Shown here piece after piece: positions 7,876 through 15,149 of a DNA stretch of 37,297 nt. This stretch comes from Hyphomicrobiaceae bacterium (GTDB lineage Bacteria; Pseudomonadota; Alphaproteobacteria; Rhizobiales; Ancalomicrobiaceae): NCBI GenBank assembly GCA_016793065.1, contig JAEULV010000047.1:1-37297 (forward strand), in the 5' to 3' direction. The stretch's first letter is position 1, and the number at the start of each line of letters is the position of its first letter. The notes under the pieces are model-generated. The model saw nothing but the letters and a program-made list of their open reading frames with translations, was not told where the DNA came from and made no database searches. A program made the translations under genes and the position numbers.

Positions 7876-8052
7876 TCAAAAAATACTCGATCCGATAAAC
7901 TTAAAGGCCAGCTCTTTGATTTTTTTTATTGTGCCTATATTATTTTTCACTATCACTGATTTTTCCGCTATTATTTCCACGAATAAATCAACTGCGATGG
8001 AAAATAATACTATCGAAACACTACAGCAAATCGAAAATATTAAACCGATCAT
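7876..8052 (-). CDS. Possible 58-aa single-pass membrane protein in the AT-rich island
   Basis: An ATG at 8052 opens a 58-codon frame: a hydrophobic N-terminus (MIGLIFSICCSVSIVLFSIA, continuing to about residue 28) followed by a basic amphipathic tail containing TIKKIKELAFKFIG. An AAAGGAGGTGG stretch lies about 10 nt upstream, the strongest ribosome binding site in the island. The same site also precedes, with 6-nt spacing, an ATG at 8056 opening an 11-codon frame, so the real product could be a short leader. On the plus strand a different hydrophobic frame ends at 8083 and could start at a TTG at 7916 behind AAAGG. I do not recognise any of these. Coding is plausible but unproven. Confidence 0.3.
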   Translation of the reverse strand: MIGLIFSICCSVSIVLFSIAVDLFVEIIAEKSVIVKNNIGTIKKIKELAFKFIGSSIF

Positions 8053-8132
8053 TCATTCACCACCTCCTTTCTTTAAGTTTTGACCCCATCGAAATTTGAA
8101 TTTCAAAAGGATCATACAATTTTTGCAACACG

Positions 8133-8143
8133 ATCACTGTGAT
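8133..8143. promoter_or_regulatory. Palindrome ATCACTGTGAT in AT-rich island
   Basis: An 11-nt perfect dyad about 80 nt upstream of the candidate minus-strand small ORF. A TATGAT read on the minus strand lies about 20 nt further downstream (8111-8116) and could be a -10. In AT-rich DNA such matches arise easily. Confidence 0.25.
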
Positions 8144-8508
8144 TATTTAATTTTCTTAACTGAATCGCATCACAAAATAAATCACCTGATTAAATCGATC
8201 TCGTGAAAAGGGCTACCTATCGATATCCAATTCTTGACGTTCAGCCCCCCATGTATTTAAACTCAACCAGGCGAATGAGGTACTGGACCTCAGCCACCGG
8301 CGAGCCGACAAATTCAAAATCACATTACTCCCAACGATTGGATAGCGCTTTCGCCTGCGAACATTTTGTTGACTCTAAAGCTCGAATATGAAAATTAGAT
8401 CAGCACAAGGCTCACTTTTGATAGAGTTCCTGACATTTATCAGAATAATCACTCTCAAACTTATTCTAAACTGTAGTTAGCAAAAAGTCAAGTGAAAATT
8501 GCATTCCA

Positions 8509-8548
8509 AACGACAAAGGCCCCGGCGGTGAAGCCGGGGCCTTGCCTT
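8509..8548. repeat. 40-bp direct repeat containing an intrinsic terminator, right copy
   Basis: An exact copy of 7759-7798, with stem arms at 8516-8526 and 8533-8543. It lies 55 nt past the ldtR stop (ldtR reads toward it). Without the island a single copy would sit between convergent DUF1295 and ldtR and serve both as a bidirectional terminator. Confidence 0.93.
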
Positions 8549-8603
8549 GCAGGCATCCATGGACGTGGATCGCGGTGTTCGGCGGTTCGCGCCCGACCGG
8601 AGA

Positions 8604-9116
8604 TCAGAGGCGATAGAGGATCTGGTCGGTCCAGAACCGCTCGAGCCGGTGCAGCGACTTGTTCAGGGTCTTGAACTCGCCGGAATTGATGCCGCCAACC
8701 TGTTCGACGGTGCGGATGTGGCGCTCGTACAGCTTGTTGACGATGTCGGCGATCTCCTGGCCCTTCGGCGACAGGCTGACGCGGACCGAGCGGCGATCGA
8801 TGCGCGAGCGCTCGTGCTTGACATAGCCCATCTCGACCAGCTTCTTCAGATTGTAGGAGACGTTGGAGCCGAGATAGTAGCCACGGGTGCGCAGTTCGCC
8901 GGCGGTCAGCTCGGCGTCGCCGATGTTGAACAGCAGCAGGGCCTGAACGCTGTTGACGTCGTCGCGACCCATGCGGTCGAACTCGTCCTTGATCACGTCC
9001 AGCAGGCGACGATGAAGCCGCTCGACCAGGGTCAGAGCTTCGAGGTAGAGCGGCTTCAGGCCGACATTTTCTTCAGAACTGGCCAGTTGTTCGTAGGCCC
9101 GCTTGGCGGTGATCAT
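8604..9116 (-). CDS. ldtR: MarR-family regulator, LdtR-like
   Basis: Winged-helix MarR-family transcription factor of about 170 residues. The middle holds the DNA-binding domain: NSVQALLLFNIGDAELTAGE, then RGYYLGSNVSYNLKKLVEMG (recognition helix) and the wing around ERSRIDRRSVRVSLSPKG; long flanking helices form the dimer interface. This pattern matches LdtR, the MarR regulator of L,D-transpeptidase and stress tolerance described in Liberibacter and conserved in rhizobia, from memory of the family. The start at 9116 has AGAGG about 8 nt upstream; an in-frame ATG at 9131 (adding MRGVT) behind AGGGA is also possible. An L,D-transpeptidase gene lies 1.8 kb away. Confidence 0.9.
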   Translation of the reverse strand: MITAKRAYEQLASSEENVGLKPLYLEALTLVERLHRRLLDVIKDEFDRMGRDDVNSVQALLLFNIGDAELTAGELRTRGYYLGSNVSYNLKKLVEMGYVKHERSRIDRRSVRVSLSPKGQEIADIVNKLYERHIRTVEQVGGINSGEFKTLNKSLHRLERFWTDQILYRL

Positions 9117-9131
9117 GGTGACGCCTCTCAT

Positions 9132-9496
9132 TTATCCCTGTGACGCGGGTATTCCCGTCGTTCGTGGAGACAACATAGGAAAGCCAATTCAATTTCGGCT
9201 TAATTCGCAGGCTGAATTTTATGTAAATCAGCCAGGCCTGTTTTCTTACTGAATCGGAACCCAACGAGTTTGCTAAAATTCATCTGAAGATGTTTGGTTT
9301 ATTTCGATTCACCACGGCGGATTGGCGGGGATTCCTCGCGGAAAGCCGAGGTTTGCCAAGCGGCGGTCAACCGGCCCCGCAGGCGGTAAAGTCAGCCGCC
9401 GACACCGCCCAACCTGGGCAAGGCCGACGCCGGTCTTGAGGTTTGGGTGGGGAACGGTGTGGACAAGCGGAGAACGGCGGACGGCAAATGCGGCCC
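9132..9496. other. Intergenic region upstream of ldtR; no gene seen
   Basis: A 365-nt gap between ldtR and the ion-channel stop. The ldtR-proximal half is moderately AT-rich and holds an interrupted dyad, GGCTGA (9210-9215) and TCAGCC (9228-9233), with TTT/AAA pairing inside, a possible operator or 5' UTR hairpin. The distal half is GC-rich, with no coding frame I believe and no clear terminator. Confidence 0.5.
9210..9233. promoter_or_regulatory. Inverted repeat upstream of ldtR
   Basis: Arms GGCTGA and TCAGCC with inner TTT/AAA pairing, about 80-100 nt before the ldtR start. MarR regulators often control their own genes through such dyads; here this is only positional inference. Confidence 0.3.
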
Positions 9497-10258
9497 TCAG
9501 ACGGCGCCTTCGTCCTCGATGTTCAGGATTTCGCCGCAGGCCTTGCAATGGACGGCGTCGTGATCGTGGCGCTTGAGGCCGCAGCGGGGGCACTTGTGCT
9601 CGACCTTGTGGGGGCGGATCATCACCTGCACCAGGCGCAGGAACAGCGAGACGCCGAAGATCATGATGACGACGGCGATCATCTTGCCGTCGGTGCCGTT
9701 GAGCGTGACGTCGCCGAAGCCGGTGGTCGTCAGGGTGGCGACGGTGAAATAGAGTGCGTCGGCGTAGTTCTGGATCTTCTCGTTGCTGTAGTGCTGGGTC
9801 TCGTAGACGATCGCCGTCATCAGGAAGACGAAGACGGCGAGATTGACGCCGGCGTTGATGGTCTGCTCGTGGCGGCGGAAGAAGACGAAATCCTGACGCA
9901 GGCGGCGGAGCGTCTGGTAGGAGCGCAGCAGTCGCAGCATGCGGGCGACCCGCAGGAACGCCAGTCCCTCGCCGACGATGGGCGCCAGCAGCGAGACGAT
10001 GACGACGATGTCGGCGATGCCGGTCGGGTTGAGCAGGTCGGCGGCGCGGTTGTGGCTGATCCACAGCCGGGCGGCGAAATCGAGGCAGATGACGAGGCCG
10101 ATGGCGAAATCGATCGTGTGGGTGGCGCCCAGCTGCGGCGCGAAGGACGACACGACGAGGAAGGCGATGGTGACGATGTCGAAGACCAGCATGGCATAGC
10201 GGAACACCACCGCCCGGCGGCTGGCGCCGTGATAGAGCTCGCGGATCAGGTCCTTCAT
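9497..10258 (-). CDS. Voltage-gated-type potassium/ion channel with C-terminal zinc ribbon
   Basis: A 253-residue inner-membrane channel with a six-helix layout. An S4-like segment at about 101-122 (FLRVARMLRLLRSYQTLRRL) carries regularly spaced arginines, and the pore filter TTTGFGD is at 177-183. After the S6 helix (to about 213) the protein ends in a compact zinc-ribbon pattern with Cys223, Cys226, Cys238 and Cys241 (CPRCG and CKACG), in place of a cyclic-nucleotide or RCK domain. It therefore resembles KvAP-type channels with a cytoplasmic metal-binding tail. GAGG lies about 5 nt before the ATG at 10258. The gene stands apart from argC, separated by a palindromic repeat. Confidence 0.92.
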   Translation of the reverse strand: MKDLIRELYHGASRRAVVFRYAMLVFDIVTIAFLVVSSFAPQLGATHTIDFAIGLVICLDFAARLWISHNRAADLLNPTGIADIVVIVSLLAPIVGEGLAFLRVARMLRLLRSYQTLRRLRQDFVFFRRHEQTINAGVNLAVFVFLMTAIVYETQHYSNEKIQNYADALYFTVATLTTTGFGDVTLNGTDGKMIAVVIMIFGVSLFLRLVQVMIRPHKVEHKCPRCGLKRHDHDAVHCKACGEILNIEDEGAV

Positions 10259-10270
10259 TGTCGCCTCATA

Positions 10271-10352
10271 CCGCAGGCCGACGGCGCCGACGCGCCCGGC
10301 CCCTGAGGATACGCGAATTTCTCGTCCGCATCAGAGGCATGAGAAATTCGCA
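10271..10352 (+). repeat. Dispersed palindromic repeat, copy B
   Basis: Ungapped match to 5371-5452 (66 of 82 identical). Its hairpin is more perfect: GCGAATTTCTC (10313-10323) pairs over 11 bp with GAGAAATTCGC (10341-10351), and the loop shares GCATCAGAGGCA with copy A. It lies upstream of the ion-channel gene and downstream of argC. Confidence 0.75.
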
Positions 10353-10412
10353 CCAGGAATACCATCGGTCATTTCCAATGCCCGATGGCATCAGGACAGC
10401 GATCGTCCCCGA

Positions 10413-10435
10413 CCGCCCCGGCGGAAGGCCAGGGC
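10413..10435 (-). terminator. Hairpin downstream of argC
   Basis: Nine-bp arms at 10413-10421 and 10427-10435 around a 5-nt loop. Read on the minus strand the single imperfect pair becomes G-U, whereas on the plus strand it is a C-A mismatch, so it suits argC transcription. No clear T-run follows. Confidence 0.35.
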
Positions 10436-10444
10436 GACGGGACA

Positions 10445-11485
10445 TCAGGGGAAGAGGGCGATCTGGTCGACGCCCATGGTCTCGGGCAGGCCGAACATGA
10501 CGTTGGCGTTCTGCAGCGCCTGGCCGGAGGCGCCCTTGATCAGGTTGTCGATGACGCAGAGCAGGATGGCGCGGCCGGGCTGGCGATCGGCGAAAACCGA
10601 CATGTGGACGTAGTTGGAGCCGCGGACGTGGCGGGTGTGCGGCACGGTGCCGAACGGCAGCACCTTGACGAACTCCTCGCCGGCGAAGCGGGCGGCCAGG
10701 ATGTCGTGCAGGTCGCGCGGGGTCTTGCCGGCGACGCAATCGACATAGATCGTCGCCTCGATGCCGCGGTTCTGCGGCAGGAGGTGGGGGGTGAACGACG
10801 CGACGACCGGCCGGCCGGCGGCGGCGGAGAAGCCCTGGTCGAGCTCGGCCATGTGGCGGTGATGGCCGACGCCGTAAGCGTGGAAGCCTTCCGACACCTC
10901 GGTGAACAGATTGGCTTCCTTGGCGGCGCGGCCGGCGCCGGAGACGCCGGACTTGGCGTCGATGACGATGCGGTCGGGATCGATGGCGCCGGCTTCCAGG
11001 AGCGGAATCACCGGCAGCTGGCCGGCGGTGGTGTAGCAGCCGGGATTGGCGACGAGGCGGGCCTTGGCGACCTTGTCGCGGGCGAACTCGGTGATGCCGT
11101 AGACAGCTTCCCGCTGCAGGTCGAGGGCGGCGTGGGGGTGGCCGTACCACTTCTCATAGGCCGCCGGATCGGCGAGGCGGAAGTCGGCGGAGAGGTCGAC
11201 GATCTTGATCCGCGCCGGCACGTCCTTCAGCACCGCCTGGGTGGTGGCGTGCGGCAGGGCGCAGAAGACCAGATCGATGCCGCGCCAGTCGACCTCGGCG
11301 ATGGTGACGAGACGCGGCAGGTCGAAGCCGTAAAACTGCGGGAAGGCTTCGGCCATGGTCGAGCCGGCCTTGCGATCGGCGGTCAGCGCCTTGATGTGCA
11401 TGCGCGGATGGCGCAGCAGCATGCGCACCAGTTCGGCGCCGGTATAGCCGGAGGCTCCGAGGATGGCGACGGCGATCTTGTCCAT
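10445..11485 (-). CDS. argC: N-acetyl-gamma-glutamyl-phosphate reductase
   Basis: Third step of arginine synthesis: NADPH-dependent reduction of N-acetylglutamyl phosphate to the semialdehyde, in the cytoplasm. The 346-residue length is that of long-type ArgC. The N-terminal Rossmann motif GASGYTGAEL is at 10-19, FCALPHATTQ follows at 74-83, and the nucleophile is Cys150 in NPGCYTTAG. The region around GVGHHRHMAELDQ and the late RGSNYVHMSVF are conserved. The start at 11485 gives the expected MDKIAVAILG N-terminus. It follows recO in the same direction, with a hairpin in the 96-nt gap, so it may have its own promoter. Confidence 0.96.
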   Translation of the reverse strand: MDKIAVAILGASGYTGAELVRMLLRHPRMHIKALTADRKAGSTMAEAFPQFYGFDLPRLVTIAEVDWRGIDLVFCALPHATTQAVLKDVPARIKIVDLSADFRLADPAAYEKWYGHPHAALDLQREAVYGITEFARDKVAKARLVANPGCYTTAGQLPVIPLLEAGAIDPDRIVIDAKSGVSGAGRAAKEANLFTEVSEGFHAYGVGHHRHMAELDQGFSAAAGRPVVASFTPHLLPQNRGIEATIYVDCVAGKTPRDLHDILAARFAGEEFVKVLPFGTVPHTRHVRGSNYVHMSVFADRQPGRAILLCVIDNLIKGASGQALQNANVMFGLPETMGVDQIALFP

Positions 11486-11550
11486 GGCAGGTCTCGCGAG
11501 ATGAGGAACGACGGCGCTGCTTATGGCGCGGTTCGACGACAAAGGAAAGA

Positions 11551-11570
11551 CCCGGGGTGCCTTCCGGGCG
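11551..11570 (-). terminator. Possible terminator between recO and argC
   Basis: Read on the minus strand, GCCCGG (11565-11570) and CCGGGT (11551-11556) can form a 6-bp stem followed by TCTTTCCTTT. It lies just past the recO stop and could end the hom-glpX-recO transcript. Confidence 0.42.
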
Positions 11571-11581
11571 GGGCGGCCCGC

Positions 11582-12316
11582 TCAGTCGGCGAGGCGGCGT
11601 TCCAGCGCGGCGAGGAAGCCGGCGCGGGCATCGGGCGGGGCAAGGGCGCGCGGATCCCATACATGGCGGGCGAGGAAATGGCCGGTGAGACGGAAGCCGT
11701 CGCGCAATTGCCCGGCATCCGGCGCCTCATGCGGGCGGCGCTCGACCAGGAAGGCCGGCAGCGGCAGCAGGCGATTCCCGTAGGGGCTGCCGGCGGCGCG
11801 GGTGGCGGCGCGGCCGGTGCGGGGGCTGACCCAGGCGAGGTCGTCGGTGGCGCCGGTCAGGGCACAGACGCCGAGATCGAGACCGAAGCCGAGGGTTTCG
11901 AGCACCGCCATTTCGAGGCGGACCATCAGCTCGCCGCTGAGGCCGGCATCGTCGAACTGGCCGGTGACGACCTCGAGCGCGGCGTAAAGCTCGGGGTGCG
12001 GATCGCGTTCGGGCAGCAGGCGCAGCAGGCCGGCGGCGTGCTGGATGCCATGCAGCGCCAGCGGGTTGGTCATGAACGAGGCGGCGACCAGGCGGGTGGC
12101 CTCGACCAGCCACTGGCCGAGATGCTCGTCGAGCCGGGCGCGCCAGGTGGCGCTGACGGCATTGCCGGGCTGCAGCGTGGCGGCAAGGGCGGGCGAGCGG
12201 GCGGCCTTGATCATGCCGAGATGGCGGCCGTGCTCGCGGGTCATGAGTTCCAGCACCGCCGAGGCTTCGCCGTGGCGGCGGGTGCCGAGCACGATGGCGT
12301 CGTCGGTCCACTCCAT
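11582..12316 (-). CDS. recO: DNA repair protein RecO
   Basis: A 244-residue RecO, a mediator that helps load RecA on SSB-coated DNA in the RecFOR pathway. The N-terminal OB fold (about 1-80) begins with MEWTDDAIVLGTRRHGEASA and contains LGMIKAARSP; the rest is the helical C-terminal domain with LERDPHP-like motifs and GFGLDLGVCALTG. The zinc-binding cysteines of some RecO proteins are not evident. The start at 12316 gives the canonical N-terminus; a start at 12331 would add five residues. It lies 55 nt after glpX. Confidence 0.93.
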   Translation of the reverse strand: MEWTDDAIVLGTRRHGEASAVLELMTREHGRHLGMIKAARSPALAATLQPGNAVSATWRARLDEHLGQWLVEATRLVAASFMTNPLALHGIQHAAGLLRLLPERDPHPELYAALEVVTGQFDDAGLSGELMVRLEMAVLETLGFGLDLGVCALTGATDDLAWVSPRTGRAATRAAGSPYGNRLLPLPAFLVERRPHEAPDAGQLRDGFRLTGHFLARHVWDPRALAPPDARAGFLAALERRLAD

Positions 12317-12371
12317 GGTCCGATCTAGCAAGGATTCGCGATGGCGGCAAAGCGGCGCGCGGAGGCGCGGC

Positions 12372-13373
12372 TCAGAGATCGGCTTCGTTGTCGAACTTGT
12401 CGAGATGGGTGTGGGTCGCCTCGATCCAGCGAACGGTGCCGGTCAGCGAGCGCATCACCACGGTGTGGGTGGTGATCTTGCCGGGGGCGAACTTGACACC
12501 CTTGAGGAAATTGCCGTCGGTGACGCCGGTGGCGGCGAACAGCACGTCGCCGCTCGCCATCTCTTCCATCTTGTATTTCTTGTTGAGGTCGGTGATGCCC
12601 ATGCGGCGGGCGCGGGCCCGCTGTTCCTCGCTGGTGAAATGCAGGCGGCCCTGCATCTGGCCGCCGATGCAGCGCAGCGCGGCCGCCGCCAGCACGCCCT
12701 CGGGGGCGCCGCCGATGCCCATGTAGATGTCGATGCCGGTTTCGGCCGGATCGGTGGTGTGGATGACGCCGGCGACGTCGCCGTCGCCGATCAGGCGGAT
12801 CGCGGCGCCGGTCTGGCGGACTTCCTCGATCAGCCTGGCGTGGCGGGGACGGTCGAGGATACAGGCGGTGATGGAGCCGATATCAACGCCGCGCGCCTCC
12901 GCCAGCCGGCGGATGTTCTCGGCCGGCGGATAGTCGAGATCGACGACGCCTTCGGGGAAGCCGGGGCCGATCGCCAGCTTTTCCATGTAGCTGTCGGGGG
13001 CATTGAGCAGGCTGCCGGATTCGGCGAGCGCGATGACGGCGATCGAGTTCGGCAGGTTCTTGGCGCAGATGGTGGTGCCTTCGAGCGGGTCGAGGGCGAT
13101 GTCGACCTTGATGCCCTTGCCGGTGCCGACCTCCTCGCCGATGTAGAGCATCGGCGCCTCGTCGCGCTCGCCCTCGCCGATCACCACGGTGCCCTGGATC
13201 GGCAGGCGGTTGAGCTCGCGCCGCATGGCGTCGACGGCGGCCTGGTCGGCGGCCATCTCGTCGCCGCGCCCGCGCAGCCGCGCGGCGGCAACGGCGGCGC
13301 GCTCGGTGACGCGCGCCAGTTCCAGCGTCAGGATACGGTCGAGAACGGCGCCTGCCTGGGCGGGCTTGGACAT
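12372..13373 (-). CDS. glpX: Class II fructose-1,6-bisphosphatase
   Basis: GlpX-type fructose-1,6-bisphosphatase of gluconeogenesis, 333 residues, metal-dependent and cytoplasmic. Visible motifs are GTVVIGEGERDEAPMLYIGE near the N-terminus, DPLEGTTICA (metal and substrate site), ACILDRPRH, RLIGDGDVAG and the glycine-rich GIGGAPEGVLAAAALRC. The start at 13373 gives MSKPAQAG; an upstream in-frame TTG at 13403 would add ten residues without family support. It follows hom, the usual alphaproteobacterial order, and precedes recO. Confidence 0.96.
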   Translation of the reverse strand: MSKPAQAGAVLDRILTLELARVTERAAVAAARLRGRGDEMAADQAAVDAMRRELNRLPIQGTVVIGEGERDEAPMLYIGEEVGTGKGIKVDIALDPLEGTTICAKNLPNSIAVIALAESGSLLNAPDSYMEKLAIGPGFPEGVVDLDYPPAENIRRLAEARGVDIGSITACILDRPRHARLIEEVRQTGAAIRLIGDGDVAGVIHTTDPAETGIDIYMGIGGAPEGVLAAAALRCIGGQMQGRLHFTSEEQRARARRMGITDLNKKYKMEEMASGDVLFAATGVTDGNFLKGVKFAPGKITTHTVVMRSLTGTVRWIEATHTHLDKFDNEADL

Positions 13374-13513
13374 GATGCGGATCCCCCGGTCGTCAGTTTG
13401 CAAGGAGCGTTTTCGCTCTCTTTCCGTCTCGCCAGGGCCGTGGTCGGCAAGGGCGAGGCGATCCTATGCGATGCTGGTTACGATTGCGCCTGGATCGGGC
13501 GCATGTCAGCGCG

Positions 13514-14842
13514 TCAGAACGTCTCGATACGGATGTATCGCGGCATTTCCGCGACATGGCCGTCGGCGAGGATCTGGTCGAGCGCGCCCTTCAGCTCGGC
13601 CTCGGTGGTCTCGTAGGTGATCAGGATCACCGGCTGCGGCGCGATCTTGTCATGGGCGGTGGGGGCATCGGCGCGGGGCGCGCGGGCGCGCTGGACGATC
13701 GATTCGAGCGAGATCGCCCGCTCGGCCATGCGGGTGGCGATGGCGGCGAAGGCGCCGGGGCGGTCGAACACGGCGAGGCGGACGAAGAAGCCGGCGGCGA
13801 CGGAGGCGGCGTTCGGCGGCACCGAGGGCTTCATCTTGGTCGCCGGACGCCCCATGGTGGTGAGCCAGGTGCCGCGGGCGATGTCGGCGATGTCGCCGAC
13901 CACCGACGAGGCGGTGGCATCGCCGCCGGCGCCGGGGCCGACCAGCAAGAGCTTGTTGACGAAATCGGCGTCGATCGCCACGGCGTTGATGACGCCGTCG
14001 ATGCGGGCGATGGCGGAGGATTTCGGCACCATCGTCGGGTGGACGCGCTGCTCGACGCCGGCGGCGGTCTTCTCGGCGATGCCGAGCAGCTTGATGCGAT
14101 AGCCGAGTTCATCGGCGGCCTGGATGTCGGCCGAGGTGATGCGGGTGATGCCCTCGACGCGCAGCGCGTCAGGGGCGGCGTTGATCTCGGTGCCGAAGGC
14201 GAGGGAGGCGAGCAGCGCCAGCTTGTGGGCGGTGTCGTGGCCGTCGATGTCGAAGCTCGGATCGGCCTCGGCATAGCCCAGGCGCTGGGCCTCGGCGAGG
14301 CAGGCGTCGAACGACAGGCCTTCCTTCTCCATGCGGGTGAGCATGTAGTTGCAGGTGCCGTTGAGAATACCGGCGACGCGGCTGACCTGGTTGCCGGCGA
14401 GCGCTTCGCGCAGGGTCTTGATGATCGGGATGCCACCGGCGACCGCCGCCTCGAAATTGAGGCTGACGCCGCGCTCCTCGGCCAGACGCGCCAGCTCGAC
14501 GCCGTGGGCGGCGAGCAGCGCCTTGTTGGCGGTGACGACGTGCTTGCCGGCATTGAGGGCGGCGCGCACCGAGGCCTCGGCCGCGCCGCCGGCGCCGCCC
14601 ATCAGCTCAACGAAGACGTCGATGTTTGGGTCCTGGGCGAGCTTGACCGGGTCCTGGAACCAGTTGACGCCGGCGAGGTCGACGCCGCGATCCCTGGAGC
14701 GGTCGCGGGCGCAGACCGAGCGCACCTGCACCCGGCGGCCGCAGCGTTCGGCCAATTCGTCGCCGTGCTTGGCGAGAAGCCGCATCACCGAGACGCCCAC
14801 GGTGCCGAGCCCCGCCAACCCCAGTCTCAAATTCGCCTGCAT
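13514..14842 (-). CDS. hom: Homoserine dehydrogenase
   Basis: NAD(P)H-dependent reduction of aspartate semialdehyde to homoserine, the branch point to threonine, methionine and isoleucine. The 442-residue protein has an N-terminal Rossmann fold (LGLAGLGTVGVSVMRLLAKH from residue 7), a catalytic domain with GGIPIIKTLREAL and GILNGTCNYMLTRM, the EAQRLGYAEADPSFDIDGHD segment typical of the family, and a C-terminal ACT domain (about 355-442, FFVRLAVFDRPGAFAAIATR) for amino-acid feedback. The start at 14842 gives MQANLRLGLAG. It is first of the hom-glpX-recO series, 140 nt ahead of glpX. Confidence 0.96.
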   Translation of the reverse strand: MQANLRLGLAGLGTVGVSVMRLLAKHGDELAERCGRRVQVRSVCARDRSRDRGVDLAGVNWFQDPVKLAQDPNIDVFVELMGGAGGAAEASVRAALNAGKHVVTANKALLAAHGVELARLAEERGVSLNFEAAVAGGIPIIKTLREALAGNQVSRVAGILNGTCNYMLTRMEKEGLSFDACLAEAQRLGYAEADPSFDIDGHDTAHKLALLASLAFGTEINAAPDALRVEGITRITSADIQAADELGYRIKLLGIAEKTAAGVEQRVHPTMVPKSSAIARIDGVINAVAIDADFVNKLLLVGPGAGGDATASSVVGDIADIARGTWLTTMGRPATKMKPSVPPNAASVAAGFFVRLAVFDRPGAFAAIATRMAERAISLESIVQRARAPRADAPTAHDKIAPQPVILITYETTEAELKGALDQILADGHVAEMPRYIRIETF

Positions 14843-15149
14843 GTCGACCCGCGCCTCTATGACCAAATTGGATGGCGGGATTAGCACTCCCCGCGCTTCA
14901 GGGGAAGGGAGGGCGTTGAGCCGGGCGCCCGGAAACGACGCGATGTCGCAATTTCACGCGTAGACGGCCGCCACTTCGGGCGATGGTTTGCGGTTATGCA
15001 AATGTTTGCGGCATGGAGGGGTTGGGGGGATAAAGGCAACGCCGCCGCCCTCGCCTGCCCCGGCGCGGCGGATTCGCCCCGCCGGCGCGAAGCGCAAGGC
15101 GCGCGGACCGGCGGCGGGGCAAGGGGCGGGATGAGGCGAGCCGTTCGGA
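14843..15149. other. Intergenic region, alaC to hom; no gene seen
   Basis: A 307-nt gap between two minus-strand genes. It must hold the hom promoter but I cannot name hexamers. A GC-rich hairpin with arms GCCCCGCCG (15076-15084) and CGGCGGGGC (15112-15120) follows the alaC stop without a T-run. Confidence 0.4.

Larger units (their letters stand above)
7799..8508. mobile_element. AT-rich island between duplicated terminators, possible integrated element or remnant
   Basis: These 710 nt are strikingly AT-rich compared with the high-GC neighbourhood, mainly 7850-8200 and 8380-8508, with a GC-richer patch at about 8200-8370. The flanks are identical 40-bp repeats. No recombinase, transposase or terminal inverted repeat is visible. 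Contents: short TGCCTTCAATC direct repeats at 7793-7803 and 7847-7857, overlapping antisense small hydrophobic ORFs around 7876-8083, a palindrome ATCACTGTGAT at 8133-8143, and a nested hairpin at 8417-8459. The composition and flanking duplication suggest acquired DNA; the mechanism is inferred. Confidence 0.55.

Noticed and set aside
7778..8083. 101-codon plus-strand frame as a gene from its first start
   Set aside because: The first start lies inside the loop of the terminator repeat and the first third has no coding character. Only the part after about 7916 is considered, as an alternative.
10385..12328. 647-codon open frame on the plus strand
   Set aside because: It is antisense to argC and recO; composition is typical of a shadow frame.
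13466..14884. 472-codon open frame on the plus strand
   Set aside because: It is antisense to hom; Gly/Asp/Val-rich translation without motifs.
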